Source: Nocardioides palaemonis (GTDB taxonomy: Bacteria; Actinomycetota; Actinomycetes; Propionibacteriales; Nocardioidaceae). Taken from it: a stretch of DNA of 64,000 bases. The translations under genes and the position numbers were made by a program. The notes below the pieces were generated by a model, which saw only the letters and a list, made by a program, of their open reading frames with translations, searched no databases and was not told where the DNA came from. Shown here one piece after another: positions 21,108 to 29,800 of the stretch; position 1 is the stretch's first letter; the number at the start of each line of letters is the position of its first letter. The stretch is from assembly GCF_018275325.1 (NCBI RefSeq), contig NZ_JAGVQR010000004.1:372001-436000 (forward strand), given 5' to 3'.

Positions 21108-21111
<4 letters not shown>
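20308..21111 (+). CDS. IclR-family regulator of the corrinoid methyltransferase operon
   Basis: This 267-aa protein has an N-terminal winged helix (RALDRATDLVATVVHADEPLSFADLQEGSGLAKSTTSRLLTALERSG) and a C-terminal IclR effector domain with ETVHLSVTRGERVVQVAQVDS, HCSALGKVLLAWG and DELEIGLTGIAVPVFGARGDVVAALGISGP. The GTG at 20308 was chosen because GAAGGAG precedes it by a good distance. Starts at 20248 (GTG) or 20269 (ATG) would place the palindromic operator inside the coding region. Its last bases overlap the corrinoid protein start (ATGA), so the regulator is co-transcribed with the genes it presumably controls. It is distinct from the IclR at 14785-15615. Confidence 0.88.
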
Positions 21112-21772
<661 letters not shown>

Positions 21773-21773
<1 letters not shown>

Positions 21774-22654
21774 TGGCCGCCGAGCCGCTGCGCACCGTCC
21801 TGCGCTCGGCCTCCCGCGAGGTGGTCATCGGCCACGACTCCCGGTTCACGGTCATCGGCGAGCGGATCAACCCCACCGGTCGCCGGATCTTCCAGGAGCA
21901 GCTGCGCGAGGGCGACTTCTCCGCGATCGAGCGCGACGTCAAGGCCCAGGTCGAGGGCGGCGCCGACGTCCTCGACGTCAACATGGGCGTGCCGCTCACC
22001 GACGAGCCGGACCTGCTGGCCAAGGCGATCCAGATGGTGCAGGGCCTCACCGACCTCCCGGTCTGCATCGACTCCTCCGTGGTCGAGGCGCTCGAGGCGG
22101 GCCTCTCGGTCTACCAGGGCCGCGCGCTGGTCAACTCCGTCACCGCCGAGGACGACCGCCTCGAGCTGATCCTGCCGCTGGTCAAGAAGCACGACGCCGC
22201 GATCATCGCGCTGCCCAACGACCACGACGAGATCCCGATGGAGGCCGACAAGCGCGTCGAGCTCACCGCGAAGATCGTCCGCGTCGCCACCGAGGAGTAC
22301 GGCATCGCACAGGCCGACATCGTGATCGACCCGCTCGCCATGCCGATCGGCGCCGACACCACGACCAGCCTGGTCACCTTCGAGGTGATGCGGCGCATCC
22401 GCGACGACTTCGGCGTCAACATGACCTGCGGGGCCTCCAACGTCTCGTTCGGGATGCCGGGACGCCACACGCTCAACGCGACGTGGCTGCCGATGGCGAT
22501 GACCTCCGGGCTGACCAGCGCGATCATGGACGCCCGCACCCCGCAGGTGGTCGAGGCGGTCAAGGCCGCCGACGTCTTCCTCGGCCACGACGATTGGGGC
22601 ATGGCCTGGATCTCCGCCCACCGGGCCAAGCAGGCAGCCGCCGAGGGATCGTGA
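21773..22654 (+). CDS. Methylcorrinoid:tetrahydrofolate methyltransferase (MtgA/AcsE-type pterin-binding enzyme)
   Basis: This 293-aa TIM-barrel pterin-binding protein has the signature GERINPTG at 29-36, followed by GGADVLDVNMGVP, PVCIDSSVVEALEAGL and TCGASNVSFGMPGR, as in AcsE, MtgA and the pterin domain of MetH. It moves the methyl from methyl-cob(III)alamin on the corrinoid protein to THF, giving 5-methyl-THF. At 293 aa it is a stand-alone domain, not a MetH fragment: there is no homocysteine-binding or activation domain. It overlaps the corrinoid protein gene by one base and is 10 bp before the activase gene. Confidence 0.92.
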
Positions 22655-22664
22655 TCCCGCCCCG

Positions 22665-24653
22665 ATGACGTCACCGACCGAGGGACCCGACTTCTCCCTC
22701 GCCGACGTCGCGCGGGAGGGCCTGATCGAGCGCCCGGGTGCCGAGGCGGCCGCCCACGACGGGACCGGCCGCGTCGACCTCACCTTCACCGTCCACTCGA
22801 CCGGGGAGGGCGGCGCGGAGGTCGCGCCGGCGGTGCGCGGCGTACGCGTCCCGCCGGGCGTGACGGTCTTCGACGCCGCGTCGTGGAACGGCATCGCGAT
22901 CGACTCGACCTGCGGCGGCCACGGCACCTGCCACAAGTGCCGCATCCAGATCACGTCCGAGGTCGAGGTGCCGATCACCCGGCACGACGCCCGCACCTTC
23001 ACCGAGTCCCAGTTGTCCGACGGCTGGCGGCTCGGCTGCCTGGTGCACGCCACCCGCGACCTCGCCGTCGAGGTCCCGCCGCTCGTCACCCGGCCCAAGG
23101 CGGCGACCGTCGGGATCGGGCGCCAGGTGATCCTGCGGCCCGCGCTCCAGAAGCGCTACGTCGAGCTCGCGGAGCCGACGCTGGAGGACCAGCGCACCGA
23201 CCTGGTGCGACTCACCGACGCGATCGACGACCTCGAGCTCACCGCCGACCTGCACGTCCTGCGGCGGCTGGCGACGGTGCTGCGCAGCGCCGACTTCAAG
23301 GTCACCGCGGTCGTCCTCGACGAGGTGCTCGTCGACGTGGAGCCGGGCGACACGACCGGGGCGCGCTACGCGATCGCCTTCGACCTCGGCACGACGACCG
23401 TCGTCGGGACACTGCTCGACGTCGGCACCGGCACGCCGCTGGCCGTCGCGTCGATGCTCAACGCCCAGCAGCCGTTCGGTGGAGACGTGATCTCCCGGAT
23501 CAGCGCGACCATGCTCGACCCGGACGCGCTCGACCGGCTCCGCACCGCCGCCGGCGCGACGCTCGCCGACCTCGCGCGCCGGGTGTGCGGCGAGGCCGGG
23601 ATCGACCCCACCCAGGTCTACGAGGTCGCGGTGGCCGGCAACGCCACGATGACCGCGCTCGCGCTCGGGATCGACCCCGAGCCGCTGGGGGTGGCGCCGT
23701 TCGTCATGTCGGCCGCGCAGCCCCCGTCGGTCCTCGCCACCGACCTCGGGCTCACCCTGCACCCGCGCGCCCGCGCGTTCTTCTTCCCGGCGCTCGGCGC
23801 CTACGTCGGCGGCGACATCGTCGCCGGCATGCTCGCGACCGGCATGGACCGCGACAAGCGCACCCGGCTCTTCATCGACGTCGGCACCAACTGCGAGATC
23901 GTCCTCAGCGACGGCGAGACACTGCTGTCCACCGCCGCCCCGGCGGGCCCGGCGTTCGAGGGCGGCGCGATCCGCTGCGGGATGCGCGCCGCCGACGGCG
24001 CCATCGAGGTGGTGAAGGTCGACCCGCAGGCGGCCGACCCGGCCGACGCCGTCACCCTCGGCGTGATCGGCGACGTCGAGCCCAAGGGGCTGTGCGGGTC
24101 CGGGCTGGTCGACGCGGTCGCCGAGCTGGTGCGGGTGGGCCTGCTGGACAGCACCGGGCGGTTCGTCCCCGACGCGGACGCCCCCGGCATCGCTCCCGCG
24201 CTGGCCGACCGGATGGCCCTCGTCGGCGAGGAGCGGGTGTTCGTCCTCCACCGCCCCGCCCCCGACGCCGAGCCCGCCGAGTGCGTCTACCTCTCCCAGC
24301 GCGACGTCCGCGAGCTGCAGTTCGCCAAGGCCGCGATCTCCACCGGCTGGTCGCTGCTGCTCGACCAGCTCGGCCTCGAGCACCGCGACGTGCAGCAGGT
24401 GCTGCTCGCCGGCTCCTTCGGCAGCTATCTCTCCCCCGCCTCGGCGATCCGGATCGGCCTGGTCCCCCGCCTGCCGGTGCTGCGGATCGTCGCCGCCGGC
24501 AACGTCGCCGGCGAGGGCGCCAAGATGGCGCTGCTCTCGGTCCGCGAGCGCGCCGGTGCGCTGGCGCTGCTCGAGGAGGTGACCTATGTCGAGCTCTCCG
24601 ACCGCCCCGACTTCAACGACGCCTTCGTCGAGCAGCTCGCTTTCGGTTCCTGA
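22665..24653 (+). CDS. Reductive activator of corrinoid proteins ([2Fe-2S] + ASKHA domain, RACE/RamA-like)
   Basis: This 662-aa protein has an N-terminal ferredoxin-like domain with Cys83-x5-Cys89-x2-Cys92 and Cys125, matching a plant-type [2Fe-2S] centre. After a linker come the middle domain and a C-terminal ASKHA-type ATPase (DUF4445), with FDLGTTTVVGTLLDVGTG near 240-258, FIDVGTNCEIVLSDG and CGSGLVDAVAEL. Such proteins reduce accidentally oxidised cob(II)alamin back to cob(I)alamin using ATP and a low-potential electron. It serves the corrinoid protein at 21108. The RamA of methanogens has 4Fe-4S clusters instead, so this is the bacterial 2Fe-2S type. The electron donor is not in the window. 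Confidence 0.9.
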   Translation: MTSPTEGPDFSLADVAREGLIERPGAEAAAHDGTGRVDLTFTVHSTGEGGAEVAPAVRGVRVPPGVTVFDAASWNGIAIDSTCGGHGTCHKCRIQITSEVEVPITRHDARTFTESQLSDGWRLGCLVHATRDLAVEVPPLVTRPKAATVGIGRQVILRPALQKRYVELAEPTLEDQRTDLVRLTDAIDDLELTADLHVLRRLATVLRSADFKVTAVVLDEVLVDVEPGDTTGARYAIAFDLGTTTVVGTLLDVGTGTPLAVASMLNAQQPFGGDVISRISATMLDPDALDRLRTAAGATLADLARRVCGEAGIDPTQVYEVAVAGNATMTALALGIDPEPLGVAPFVMSAAQPPSVLATDLGLTLHPRARAFFFPALGAYVGGDIVAGMLATGMDRDKRTRLFIDVGTNCEIVLSDGETLLSTAAPAGPAFEGGAIRCGMRAADGAIEVVKVDPQAADPADAVTLGVIGDVEPKGLCGSGLVDAVAELVRVGLLDSTGRFVPDADAPGIAPALADRMALVGEERVFVLHRPAPDAEPAECVYLSQRDVRELQFAKAAISTGWSLLLDQLGLEHRDVQQVLLAGSFGSYLSPASAIRIGLVPRLPVLRIVAAGNVAGEGAKMALLSVRERAGALALLEEVTYVELSDRPDFNDAFVEQLAFGS

Positions 24654-25281
24654 GGAGGTTGCGCAGCAACCGTCTCGAAGGACGGTTCCTGAGGGCCGGG
24701 TCGCGCTGATCGCCTGCGGCGCGATCGCCCAGCCGGCGGCCGCGGTCGTCGCCCGCCGCGGCTGGGCCGTCGACGTCCACCCGCTCCCGCCGCTGCTGCA
24801 CAACCACCCCGACCGGATCGCGGGCGAGGTGCGCGCGCTGGCGCTCCGGCTCGCGCCGGACCACTCCCGGGTGGCGATCGGCTACGCCGACTGCGGGACG
24901 TACGGCGCGCTCGACGAGGTGTGCCGCGACCTCGGCGTCGAGCGGCTCCCGGGGCTGCACTGCTACGACCTCTACGCCGGCCCCGAGCGGCTCGCCCGGT
25001 TCTTCGACGACCAGCCCGGCACCTACCTGCTGACCGACTTCCTGGTGCGGTCCTTCGCCCGCACGGTGCTGCAGGAGATGGGCCTCGACCGCTACCCCGA
25101 GCTGCGCGACGCGTACTTCGGCCACTACACGCGCGTGGTCTGGCTCGCCCAGTCGCCCGACGCCGAGCTCCAGGCGCTGGCCGAGGAGGCCGCCGCGAGC
25201 ATCGGCCTGCCGCTCACCGTCGTCGAGACCGGCGACCACCGGCTCGAGGCAGCCCTCGCCGACCTCGTCCGCACGGGCTAG
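24586..25281 (+). CDS. DUF1638 protein, companion of the corrinoid methyltransferase system
   Basis: This 231-aa protein is recognisable as DUF1638 by RVALIACGAIAQPA, PLPPLLHNHPDRI, AIGYADCGTYGALDEVC, LPGLHCYDLYAGP and GTYLLTDFLVRSFARTVLQEMGLDRYPELRDAYFGHY. Cysteines 45 and 102 (in ACG and ADCG) and HCY may bind metal or thiol; this is inference. The only ATG is at 24586, giving a 68-base overlap with the activase gene and a Ser/Thr-rich tail that probably has no function; the domain starts near residue 39. A 12-bp direct repeat flanking a REP-like insert lies in this junction. The family commonly neighbours MttB-type genes, but its activity is unknown. Confidence 0.75.
   Translation: MSSSPTAPTSTTPSSSSSLSVPEEVAQQPSRRTVPEGRVALIACGAIAQPAAAVVARRGWAVDVHPLPPLLHNHPDRIAGEVRALALRLAPDHSRVAIGYADCGTYGALDEVCRDLGVERLPGLHCYDLYAGPERLARFFDDQPGTYLLTDFLVRSFARTVLQEMGLDRYPELRDAYFGHYTRVVWLAQSPDAELQALAEEAAASIGLPLTVVETGDHRLEAALADLVRTG
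24644..24694. repeat. 12-bp direct repeats flanking a hairpin insert at the activase/DUF1638 junction
   Basis: CGGTTCCTGAGG occurs at 24644-24655 and again at 24683-24694, a shift of 39 bp (13 codons, frame-neutral). Between them lies AGGTTGCGCAGCAACCG, a GGTTGC/GCAACC hairpin followed by TCTCGAA. This resembles the REP-like repeats at 18590-18748 and 46648-46817. It looks like a small repeat that entered with duplication of a target or by slippage. The activase stop codon lies in the left copy. Confidence 0.6.
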
Positions 25282-25340
25282 CTGGGGACGTTCTGGTGGC
25301 CCCGGAGCCCGGATCGCCCACCATTTCGTCCCCAGATACC
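25282..25340. terminator. Dispersed inverted repeat (degenerate copy) between convergent DUF1638 and metF
   Basis: The left arm starts CTGGGGACG at 25282, the base after the DUF1638 stop. The right arm ends CGTCCCCAG at 25335 and continues ATACC. The arms also pair as TGGTGG/CCACCA, with three central mismatches. A perfect copy of the same element is at 33538-33601, also between convergent genes. Its likely role is as a bidirectional terminator. Confidence 0.7.
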
Positions 25341-25345
25341 GGGCG

Positions 25346-26191
25346 TCAGCGGCGGAGCTGCTCCAGCAGGCCCGTGCGCCACGCCTCGGTCTCGGCGACC
25401 TGGTTGAAGGTGAAGACGTGCAGGCCCTCCACCAGGGCACCGTCCTCGCCGAGGGCCGGGGCGCACTTCTCCAGGAAGCTCTCCCCGGTGAAGCCTCCGG
25501 GGGCGGCGAGCCGGGCGAAGAGGCCCTTGTTCTTGGCCAGGAACCGCGTCGACTCCCCCACCCCGATCTTGGTGGCCATGCCGAGGAGCTTGGTGCGCTC
25601 GACCGGTCCGGGCATCCCGAGCAGGAGCGGCATGGTGACCCCGCGGGCGCGGAGCCGGTGGATCCAGTCGCGCACGAGAGCGGGGTCGAAGGTCAGGTTG
25701 CTGACGATGTGGGTGGCGTAGCGCCGCTTGTCCCACATCGACTGCACGGTGAGGTCGTCGTGGATGGTCGGGTGCGACTCGGGGTAGCCGGTGATCCCGA
25801 CGTGGGAGAACGGCGAGCCGAGCTCCTTGAGGTCCTCGAGCAGCGCGAGGGCGTCGGGGTAGTCGCCCACCGCCTCGGCGTCGCCGCCCGGCACGAACAC
25901 CCGCGAGATCCCCTTGCCGCGCAGCCGGTCGACCACCTCGGTCAGCTCGGCGCGCCCGGAGACCATCCGGGCGGCGAGGTGGGGCACGACGTCGTAGCCG
26001 TGGCCGGCGAGCCGCTCGGACAGGTCGAGCGTCGCCTCCAGCCCCTTCGAGGGTGAGGCAGTCACCGTCACGACCAGGTCGCGGGGGACGTTCTGGAGCA
26101 CCTTGTCCTCGGTGCTCGCGGTGGGCAGCACCTCGTACCGGGCGTGCTCGAGGAGCCGGGCGAGGGTGGCGGCGGTCCGTTTGTTGCGCAT
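25346..26191 (-). CDS. Divergent methylenetetrahydrofolate reductase (MetF family)
   Basis: The protein is 281 aa from ATG 26191 (MRNKRTAATLARLL); in-frame starts at 26230 or 26290 are possible and no start has a clear ribosome-binding site. The fold is recognisable as MTHFR from SPSKGLEATLDLSERLAGHGYDVVPHLAARM, VFVPGGD, HVGITGYPESHP and THIVSNLTFDP. It lacks the classical N-terminal FEFFPP motif of MetF and resembles the short, non-canonical MTHFR class of actinobacteria. Beside the corrinoid module it would oxidise 5-methyl-THF to 5,10-methylene-THF, the catabolic direction. A TTGCG-CATGG-AGCAA box overlaps the start codon, linking it to the betaine regulon. Confidence 0.75.
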   Translation of the reverse strand: MRNKRTAATLARLLEHARYEVLPTASTEDKVLQNVPRDLVVTVTASPSKGLEATLDLSERLAGHGYDVVPHLAARMVSGRAELTEVVDRLRGKGISRVFVPGGDAEAVGDYPDALALLEDLKELGSPFSHVGITGYPESHPTIHDDLTVQSMWDKRRYATHIVSNLTFDPALVRDWIHRLRARGVTMPLLLGMPGPVERTKLLGMATKIGVGESTRFLAKNKGLFARLAAPGGFTGESFLEKCAPALGEDGALVEGLHVFTFNQVAETEAWRTGLLEQLRR

Positions 26192-26219
26192 GGAGCAACT
26201 CGTTTCGTGATGCGCATCA
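26184..26219. promoter_or_regulatory. TTGCG-like box and a 12-bp palindrome at the metF start
   Basis: Positions 26184-26198 read TTGCG-CATGG-AGCAA, the shared motif with one mismatch, covering the chosen ATG. Positions 26208-26219 read TGATGCGCATCA, a perfect palindrome. Both lie where a repressor would block transcription or translation of metF. Confidence 0.45.
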
Positions 26220-26279
26220 GGCACGCCCATGCTAGTGGCTGCACGCCGCCGCGAGAAGACCTGCGGGCGGAGATGCCGC

Positions 26280-26310
26280 AGGGCGGCCACCCCGGTGGGG
26301 TGACCGCCCT
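26280..26310 (-). terminator. Terminator hairpin of the rplJ-rplL unit
   Basis: The arms AGGGCGGCCACCCC (26280-26293) and GGGGTGACCGCCCT (26297-26310) pair with a single C-A mismatch and a 3-base loop. The hairpin lies 45 bp past the rplL stop. There is no long U tract, as is common in high-GC actinobacteria. Confidence 0.75.
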
Positions 26311-26354
26311 GGGCGGTGCGACGACAGGCCCGCGAGGGGTCCGCCGTCAGCGAG

Positions 26355-26747
26355 TCACTTGACGGTGACGGTGGCGCCGGCGGCCTCGAGGGCCTCCTTC
26401 GCCTTGTCAGCGGCGTCCTTGGTGGCGTTCTCGAGGATCGTCTTGGGGGCGGCCTCGACGAGGTCCTTGGCCTCCTTCAGACCGAGGGAGGTCAGGGCGC
26501 GCACCTCCTTGATGACGTTGATCTTCTTGTCGCCGGCGGCCTCGAGGACGACCTCGAACTCGTCCTTCTCCTCGGCGGCGGCGGCGTCGCCACCAGCGGC
26601 GCCACCGGCGGCCGGGGCGGCCACGGCGACGGGAGCGGCGGCGGTCACGCCGAAGGTGTCCTCGAACTGCTTGACGAACTCGGAGAGCTCGATCAGGGTC
26701 ATCTCCTTGAACGCGTCAAGGAGCTCGTCGGTGCTGAGCTTCGCCAT
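26355..26747 (-). CDS. rplL: 50S ribosomal protein L7/L12
   Basis: This 130-aa acidic protein has the N-terminal dimerisation segment [25 protein letters not shown], an Ala/Pro-rich hinge (about 45-62) and the C-terminal factor-binding domain [42 protein letters not shown]. It forms the stalk that recruits translational GTPases. It lies 77 bp downstream of rplJ in the usual order and ends before a strong hairpin. Confidence 0.98.
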   Translation of the reverse strand: MAKLSTDELLDAFKEMTLIELSEFVKQFEDTFGVTAAAPVAVAAPAAGGAAGGDAAAAEEKDEFEVVLEAAGDKKINVIKEVRALTSLGLKEAKDLVEAAPKTILENATKDAADKAKEALEAAGATVTVK

Positions 26748-26824
26748 GGTGGCGGTTCCTTCCGTGTGTGGCGCGGCCGCGGTCGTGCGGTGCGCCGGGT
26801 TTCAGGTGGTGTACGTCGGCCTGG

Positions 26825-27484
26825 TCAGGCGTCGGTGGACTCGGCGGCCGGCTCGGCAGCCTCGTCGGTCGCCTCGGTCTCCTCGGCACCCTCGGCAGAG
26901 GGGGCCTCGTCGGCCGGAGCGTCCTCGGCAGCGGCCGGCGTGCCGGCACCACCTGCGAGGATCGAGGGGTCCTGCTCGGCCTTGGCCTGCAGCGCACCCG
27001 CGAGACGGGCGGCCTGGGCGATCGGGGCGTTGAGCAGGTAGACGGCCTGGGACAGGCTGGCGAGCATCGCGCCCGCCATCTTGCCCAGCAGCACGTCGCG
27101 CGACTCGAGGTCGGCCAGCTTGGCGACCTCGGCAGCGTCGAGCGGCTTGCCGTCCAGGACTCCACCCTTGATGACAAGGGCGGGGTTCGCCTTGGCAAAG
27201 TCACGCAGACCCTTGGCGGCCTCGACCACGTCTCCATTGATGAAGGCGATGGCGGTGGGGCCGGTCAGCAGGTCGTCGAAGCCGTCGATGCCCACCTCGG
27301 TGGCGGCAATCTTGGCCAGCGTGTTCTTGACCACGGCGTAGTTGGCGTTCTCGCCGAGGGAGCGCCGCAGGTCCTGCAGCTGCTTCACGGTGAGCCCGCG
27401 GTACTCGGTCAGCACAGCGCCGGCGGAGCCGTTGAACGAGTCAACGATCTCTGCGACGGCGGCAGTCTTCTCTGGCCGCGCCAT
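26825..27484 (-). CDS. rplJ: 50S ribosomal protein L10
   Basis: The 219-aa protein starts [20 protein letters not shown] at ATG 27484 behind a GGAAGGAG site. The conserved body includes [33 protein letters not shown] and [39 protein letters not shown]. The last roughly 45 residues form an Ala/Glu-rich acidic tail, longer than in E. coli L10 (165 aa) but common in actinobacteria. It anchors L7/L12 to 23S rRNA. Expression is probably controlled by the upstream leader. Confidence 0.97.
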   Translation of the reverse strand: MARPEKTAAVAEIVDSFNGSAGAVLTEYRGLTVKQLQDLRRSLGENANYAVVKNTLAKIAATEVGIDGFDDLLTGPTAIAFINGDVVEAAKGLRDFAKANPALVIKGGVLDGKPLDAAEVAKLADLESRDVLLGKMAGAMLASLSQAVYLLNAPIAQAARLAGALQAKAEQDPSILAGGAGTPAAAEDAPADEAPSAEGAEETEATDEAAEPAAESTDA

Positions 27485-27670
27485 GGGTCTCCTTCCGGGG
27501 TTGACCACCGGCGTCGGGCCCACAGACGACGAACGCCCTGAGCACAGGCTCAGGGCGTGGGTGCGGCAGGAGCCGCTGCTCTGAATCCTGCGCCGGCCGC
27601 CCGCTGCTGCGGACCTTCGGTCACGGGCAAGGAGCTCGTGACAACCTGCGGTCTCTGGTTTCAGGACGGA
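27485..27670 (-). ncRNA. L10-type ribosomal protein leader (cis-regulatory) with attenuator hairpin
   Basis: The transcript upstream of rplJ contains ACCGCAGGTTGT, ACCGAAGGTCCGCAGCAGCG and GGCGCAGG motifs, in the order expected for the L10(L12)4-binding leader. An 11-bp perfect hairpin follows (ACGCCCTGAGC at 27533-27543 with GCTCAGGGCGT at 27548-27558, loop ACAG), which may act as attenuator. The region also separates rplJ from the divergent ATPase gene at 27776. The 5' boundary is approximate. Confidence 0.6.
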
Positions 27671-27775
27671 ACACTACGCCGTCGCCGCAGGTCGGCCAAA
27701 TCGTCGTCCGCCTCGCCCGGGCGGTCGGTCACGATCCGTGCATTCGCCTGCCGGGCGCGGGTCCGGGCTGGTTCC

Positions 27776-28774
27776 ATGGTGCGCGTGGACATCCAGCTCA
27801 CGACCATCGGCGCCTCCCTCGTGCGCAGCGACGAGCGCATGCTCACCGGGCGCAACGCCGCGGGGCGCGTGTGGAAGACCGGCTTCGGCGGCCTCGACCC
27901 GCTGATCGGCGGCGGCATGCGCGCCGGCTCCCTGCTGCTGCTCGCCGGCCCCCAGGGCATGGGCAAGTCGACCTTCGCACTGCAGATCGCCCGCAACAAC
28001 GCTGCGACCGGCCGCCCGGTCCTCTACTTCTCCTACGAGCACGACGCCGAGGACATCAGCCAGAAGCTGCTGGCCCTCGAGGCCGGCGAGCTCGACGAGT
28101 CGGACCAGGTGCGGATGACCAACATCCGCGCGATCTTCGACGACCTCTGGGTCAGCTCGCTGGAGCGACGCCTGGAGTCGGTGCCGGCCGGCGTCGAGGC
28201 GCTCACCCGGATGGAGCGCTACGCCGACCAGCTCTTCGTGCACCGCTCCACCGGCAGCCGTACCGACCTCGCCGCGATCTCGCAGACCATCGACTCGGTG
28301 CGCGCCACGACCGGCACCGCGCCGCTGGTCGTCGTGGACTACCTCCAGAAGGTGAAGTCCACCCAGCTCGACGACGAGAGCCGCTCGACCGAGGTGGTCG
28401 AGGGCCTCAAGGACCTCGCCATCGACATCGGCGCGCCGGTGCTGGCGATCGCCGCCGCCGACAAGACGGCGCTGCGCTCCGGCACCCGCATGCGCGCCGC
28501 GGACCTGCGCGGCTCGAGCGCGCTGGCGTACGAGGCCGACGTGGTGATGGTGCTCAACAACAAGTTCGACATCGTCGCGCGCCACCACCTCACCTACGAC
28601 CTCACCAACGCCGAGCGCTTCAAGGACTGGGCCGTCCTCACCCTCGAGAAGAACCGGTTCGGGCGGGACGGCGTGGTGCTGCAGTTCCGCACCCGCTTCG
28701 ACCAGGGCCGCTACGAGAGCGAGGGCGTCGAGGTCAAGGAGCAGCTGATCGACGACCGGGTGTTCCGGGAGTGA
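27776..28774 (+). CDS. DnaB-helicase-core-like ATPase (RecA fold), lacking the DnaB N-terminal domain
   Basis: This 332-aa protein, from ATG 27776, resembles the C-terminal motor domain of DnaB-type helicases. It has TGFGGLDPLIGGGMRAGSLLLLAG, Walker A GPQGMGKST (about 60-68), YFSYEHDAEDI, Walker B LVVVDYLQK (about 182-190), and late motifs RGSSALAYEADVVMVL and LEKNRFGRDGVV. The N-terminal primase-interacting domain is missing. It is a stand-alone gene diverging from rplJ; it is not the replicative helicase, which is about 450 aa or more. It could be a repair or recombination ATPase. Its function is unknown and its location inside the ribosomal-protein region is unusual. Confidence 0.7.
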   Translation: MVRVDIQLTTIGASLVRSDERMLTGRNAAGRVWKTGFGGLDPLIGGGMRAGSLLLLAGPQGMGKSTFALQIARNNAATGRPVLYFSYEHDAEDISQKLLALEAGELDESDQVRMTNIRAIFDDLWVSSLERRLESVPAGVEALTRMERYADQLFVHRSTGSRTDLAAISQTIDSVRATTGTAPLVVVDYLQKVKSTQLDDESRSTEVVEGLKDLAIDIGAPVLAIAAADKTALRSGTRMRAADLRGSSALAYEADVVMVLNNKFDIVARHHLTYDLTNAERFKDWAVLTLEKNRFGRDGVVLQFRTRFDQGRYESEGVEVKEQLIDDRVFRE

Positions 28775-28788
28775 CCCCGGAACACCCG
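28757..28788. terminator. Bidirectional terminator overlapping the ATPase stop codon
   Basis: CGGGTGTTCCGGG (28757-28769) pairs perfectly over 13 bp with CCCGGAACACCCG (28776-28788). The loop contains the TGA stop of the ATPase gene. The convergent lipoprotein gene ends at 28804. Confidence 0.75.
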
Positions 28789-28803
28789 TGACGGCGGTGG
28801 CGC

Positions 28804-29670
28804 TCAGGCGCCGCCGAACATGTCCTCGGTGACCTCGTCGGCCGGCGGCGCCTCGATCTCGACGTCGGTGCCGAAGTCGGCGTAGGTGCCCTCGGTCGTG
28901 GAGGTGGTCGGCTTGCCGCCGCCGACCGCCGGGATCTCGACCTCCTGGGAGAACTTGCGCGGCAGGTTGTCGGCGTCGACCCACATGTCCGTGACGAGCT
29001 CCTTGGGCATCATGTCCGCCATCGCCGCCGGGAACCCCATGGCGTCGATGTACTTCTTCGGGTCCATGGTGATCCGGTAGTGGTTGGTGGCGACGCCGTC
29101 GACGTCCTCCGCCCCGACCAGCTCGAGGTCCTTCGGCTCCTCGAGAGCCTTGAACATGACCTCCGGGTCGGTCGCCTTGCCGATCATGCCGAAGAGCGAG
29201 TTCGGGTCGCTCAGGTCGATCTTGAGCCACTTGTCGCCGGTGCCGAGGTCGGCGGACTTCATGTACATCGCCTTGTCGACGAGGATGATCTCCATCGCCT
29301 GGGCGCCCTCGCTCGAGGCCTTCATCTCGACGCCGTCGTCGCCGAAGCGCGCCTCGCCGGTCATCTGCTGGGTCTGGCCCATCGAGCCCGACGTGGAGGT
29401 GAAGGTGAACGACTCCGCCTCGCGCAGCGCGCCCATCACGGTCGGGTAGAAGTCGGCGGCCGAGAGCCCGGCCGGGGCGTCGTCGGACGCCTCCTCGGTG
29501 GAGTCGTCGGTCGAGTCGTCGGAGGACGACGCGGAGTCGTCGGCGCCCGCGTCGGTGGCCGAGGACGTCGAGTCGTCGGAGGAGTCACCGCTGCAGGCGG
29601 TGAAGCCGGTCCCCAGCGTCACCACCAGCGCGGCGGTTCCGAGACGGCGGGCGAGGGGCGTGAGGCGCAT
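28804..29670 (-). CDS. LppX/LprG-like lipoprotein
   Basis: This 288-aa secreted lipoprotein has a signal peptide with lipobox FTAC, Cys26 being lipidated. A low-complexity Ser/Asp/Glu linker (about 27-68) leads to the mature domain. The mature domain (EAESFTFTSTSG, MTGEARFGDDGVEMKAS, LVDKAMYMKS, HYRITMDPKKYI, DMWVDADNLPRKFSQEVE) has the beta-rich fold of the mycobacterial LppX/LprAFG family, which binds lipids and helps export them to the outer envelope. Family membership is by pattern only; the ligand is unknown. It is bounded by terminators on both sides. Confidence 0.7.
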   Translation of the reverse strand: MRLTPLARRLGTAALVVTLGTGFTACSGDSSDDSTSSATDAGADDSASSSDDSTDDSTEEASDDAPAGLSAADFYPTVMGALREAESFTFTSTSGSMGQTQQMTGEARFGDDGVEMKASSEGAQAMEIILVDKAMYMKSADLGTGDKWLKIDLSDPNSLFGMIGKATDPEVMFKALEEPKDLELVGAEDVDGVATNHYRITMDPKKYIDAMGFPAAMADMMPKELVTDMWVDADNLPRKFSQEVEIPAVGGGKPTTSTTEGTYADFGTDVEIEAPPADEVTEDMFGGA

Positions 29671-29755
29671 CAGGACTCCTTGGGCGTACGGGGCTGCGTA
29701 CCAGCCTTCCTACCCGATGCTTCCACACCGAAACGGGCGGCCGGAAATGCACCGA

Positions 29756-29785
29756 GGCCCGGCCACCCTGCTGGGTGACCGGGCC
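29756..29785 (-). terminator. Terminator hairpin after rplA
   Basis: GGCCCGGCCACCC (29756-29768) pairs with GGGTGACCGGGCC (29773-29785) around a TGCT loop, with one C-A mismatch, the same design as the rplL terminator. It lies 16 bp past the rplA stop. Confidence 0.75.
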
Positions 29786-29800
29786 GCGGAGCGACGGGGA

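Noticed and set aside
27557..27775. N-terminal 73-residue extension of the DnaB-like ATPase.
   Set aside because: It is antisense to the L10 leader hairpins and has no recognisable domain; the ATG at 27776 starts the conserved part.
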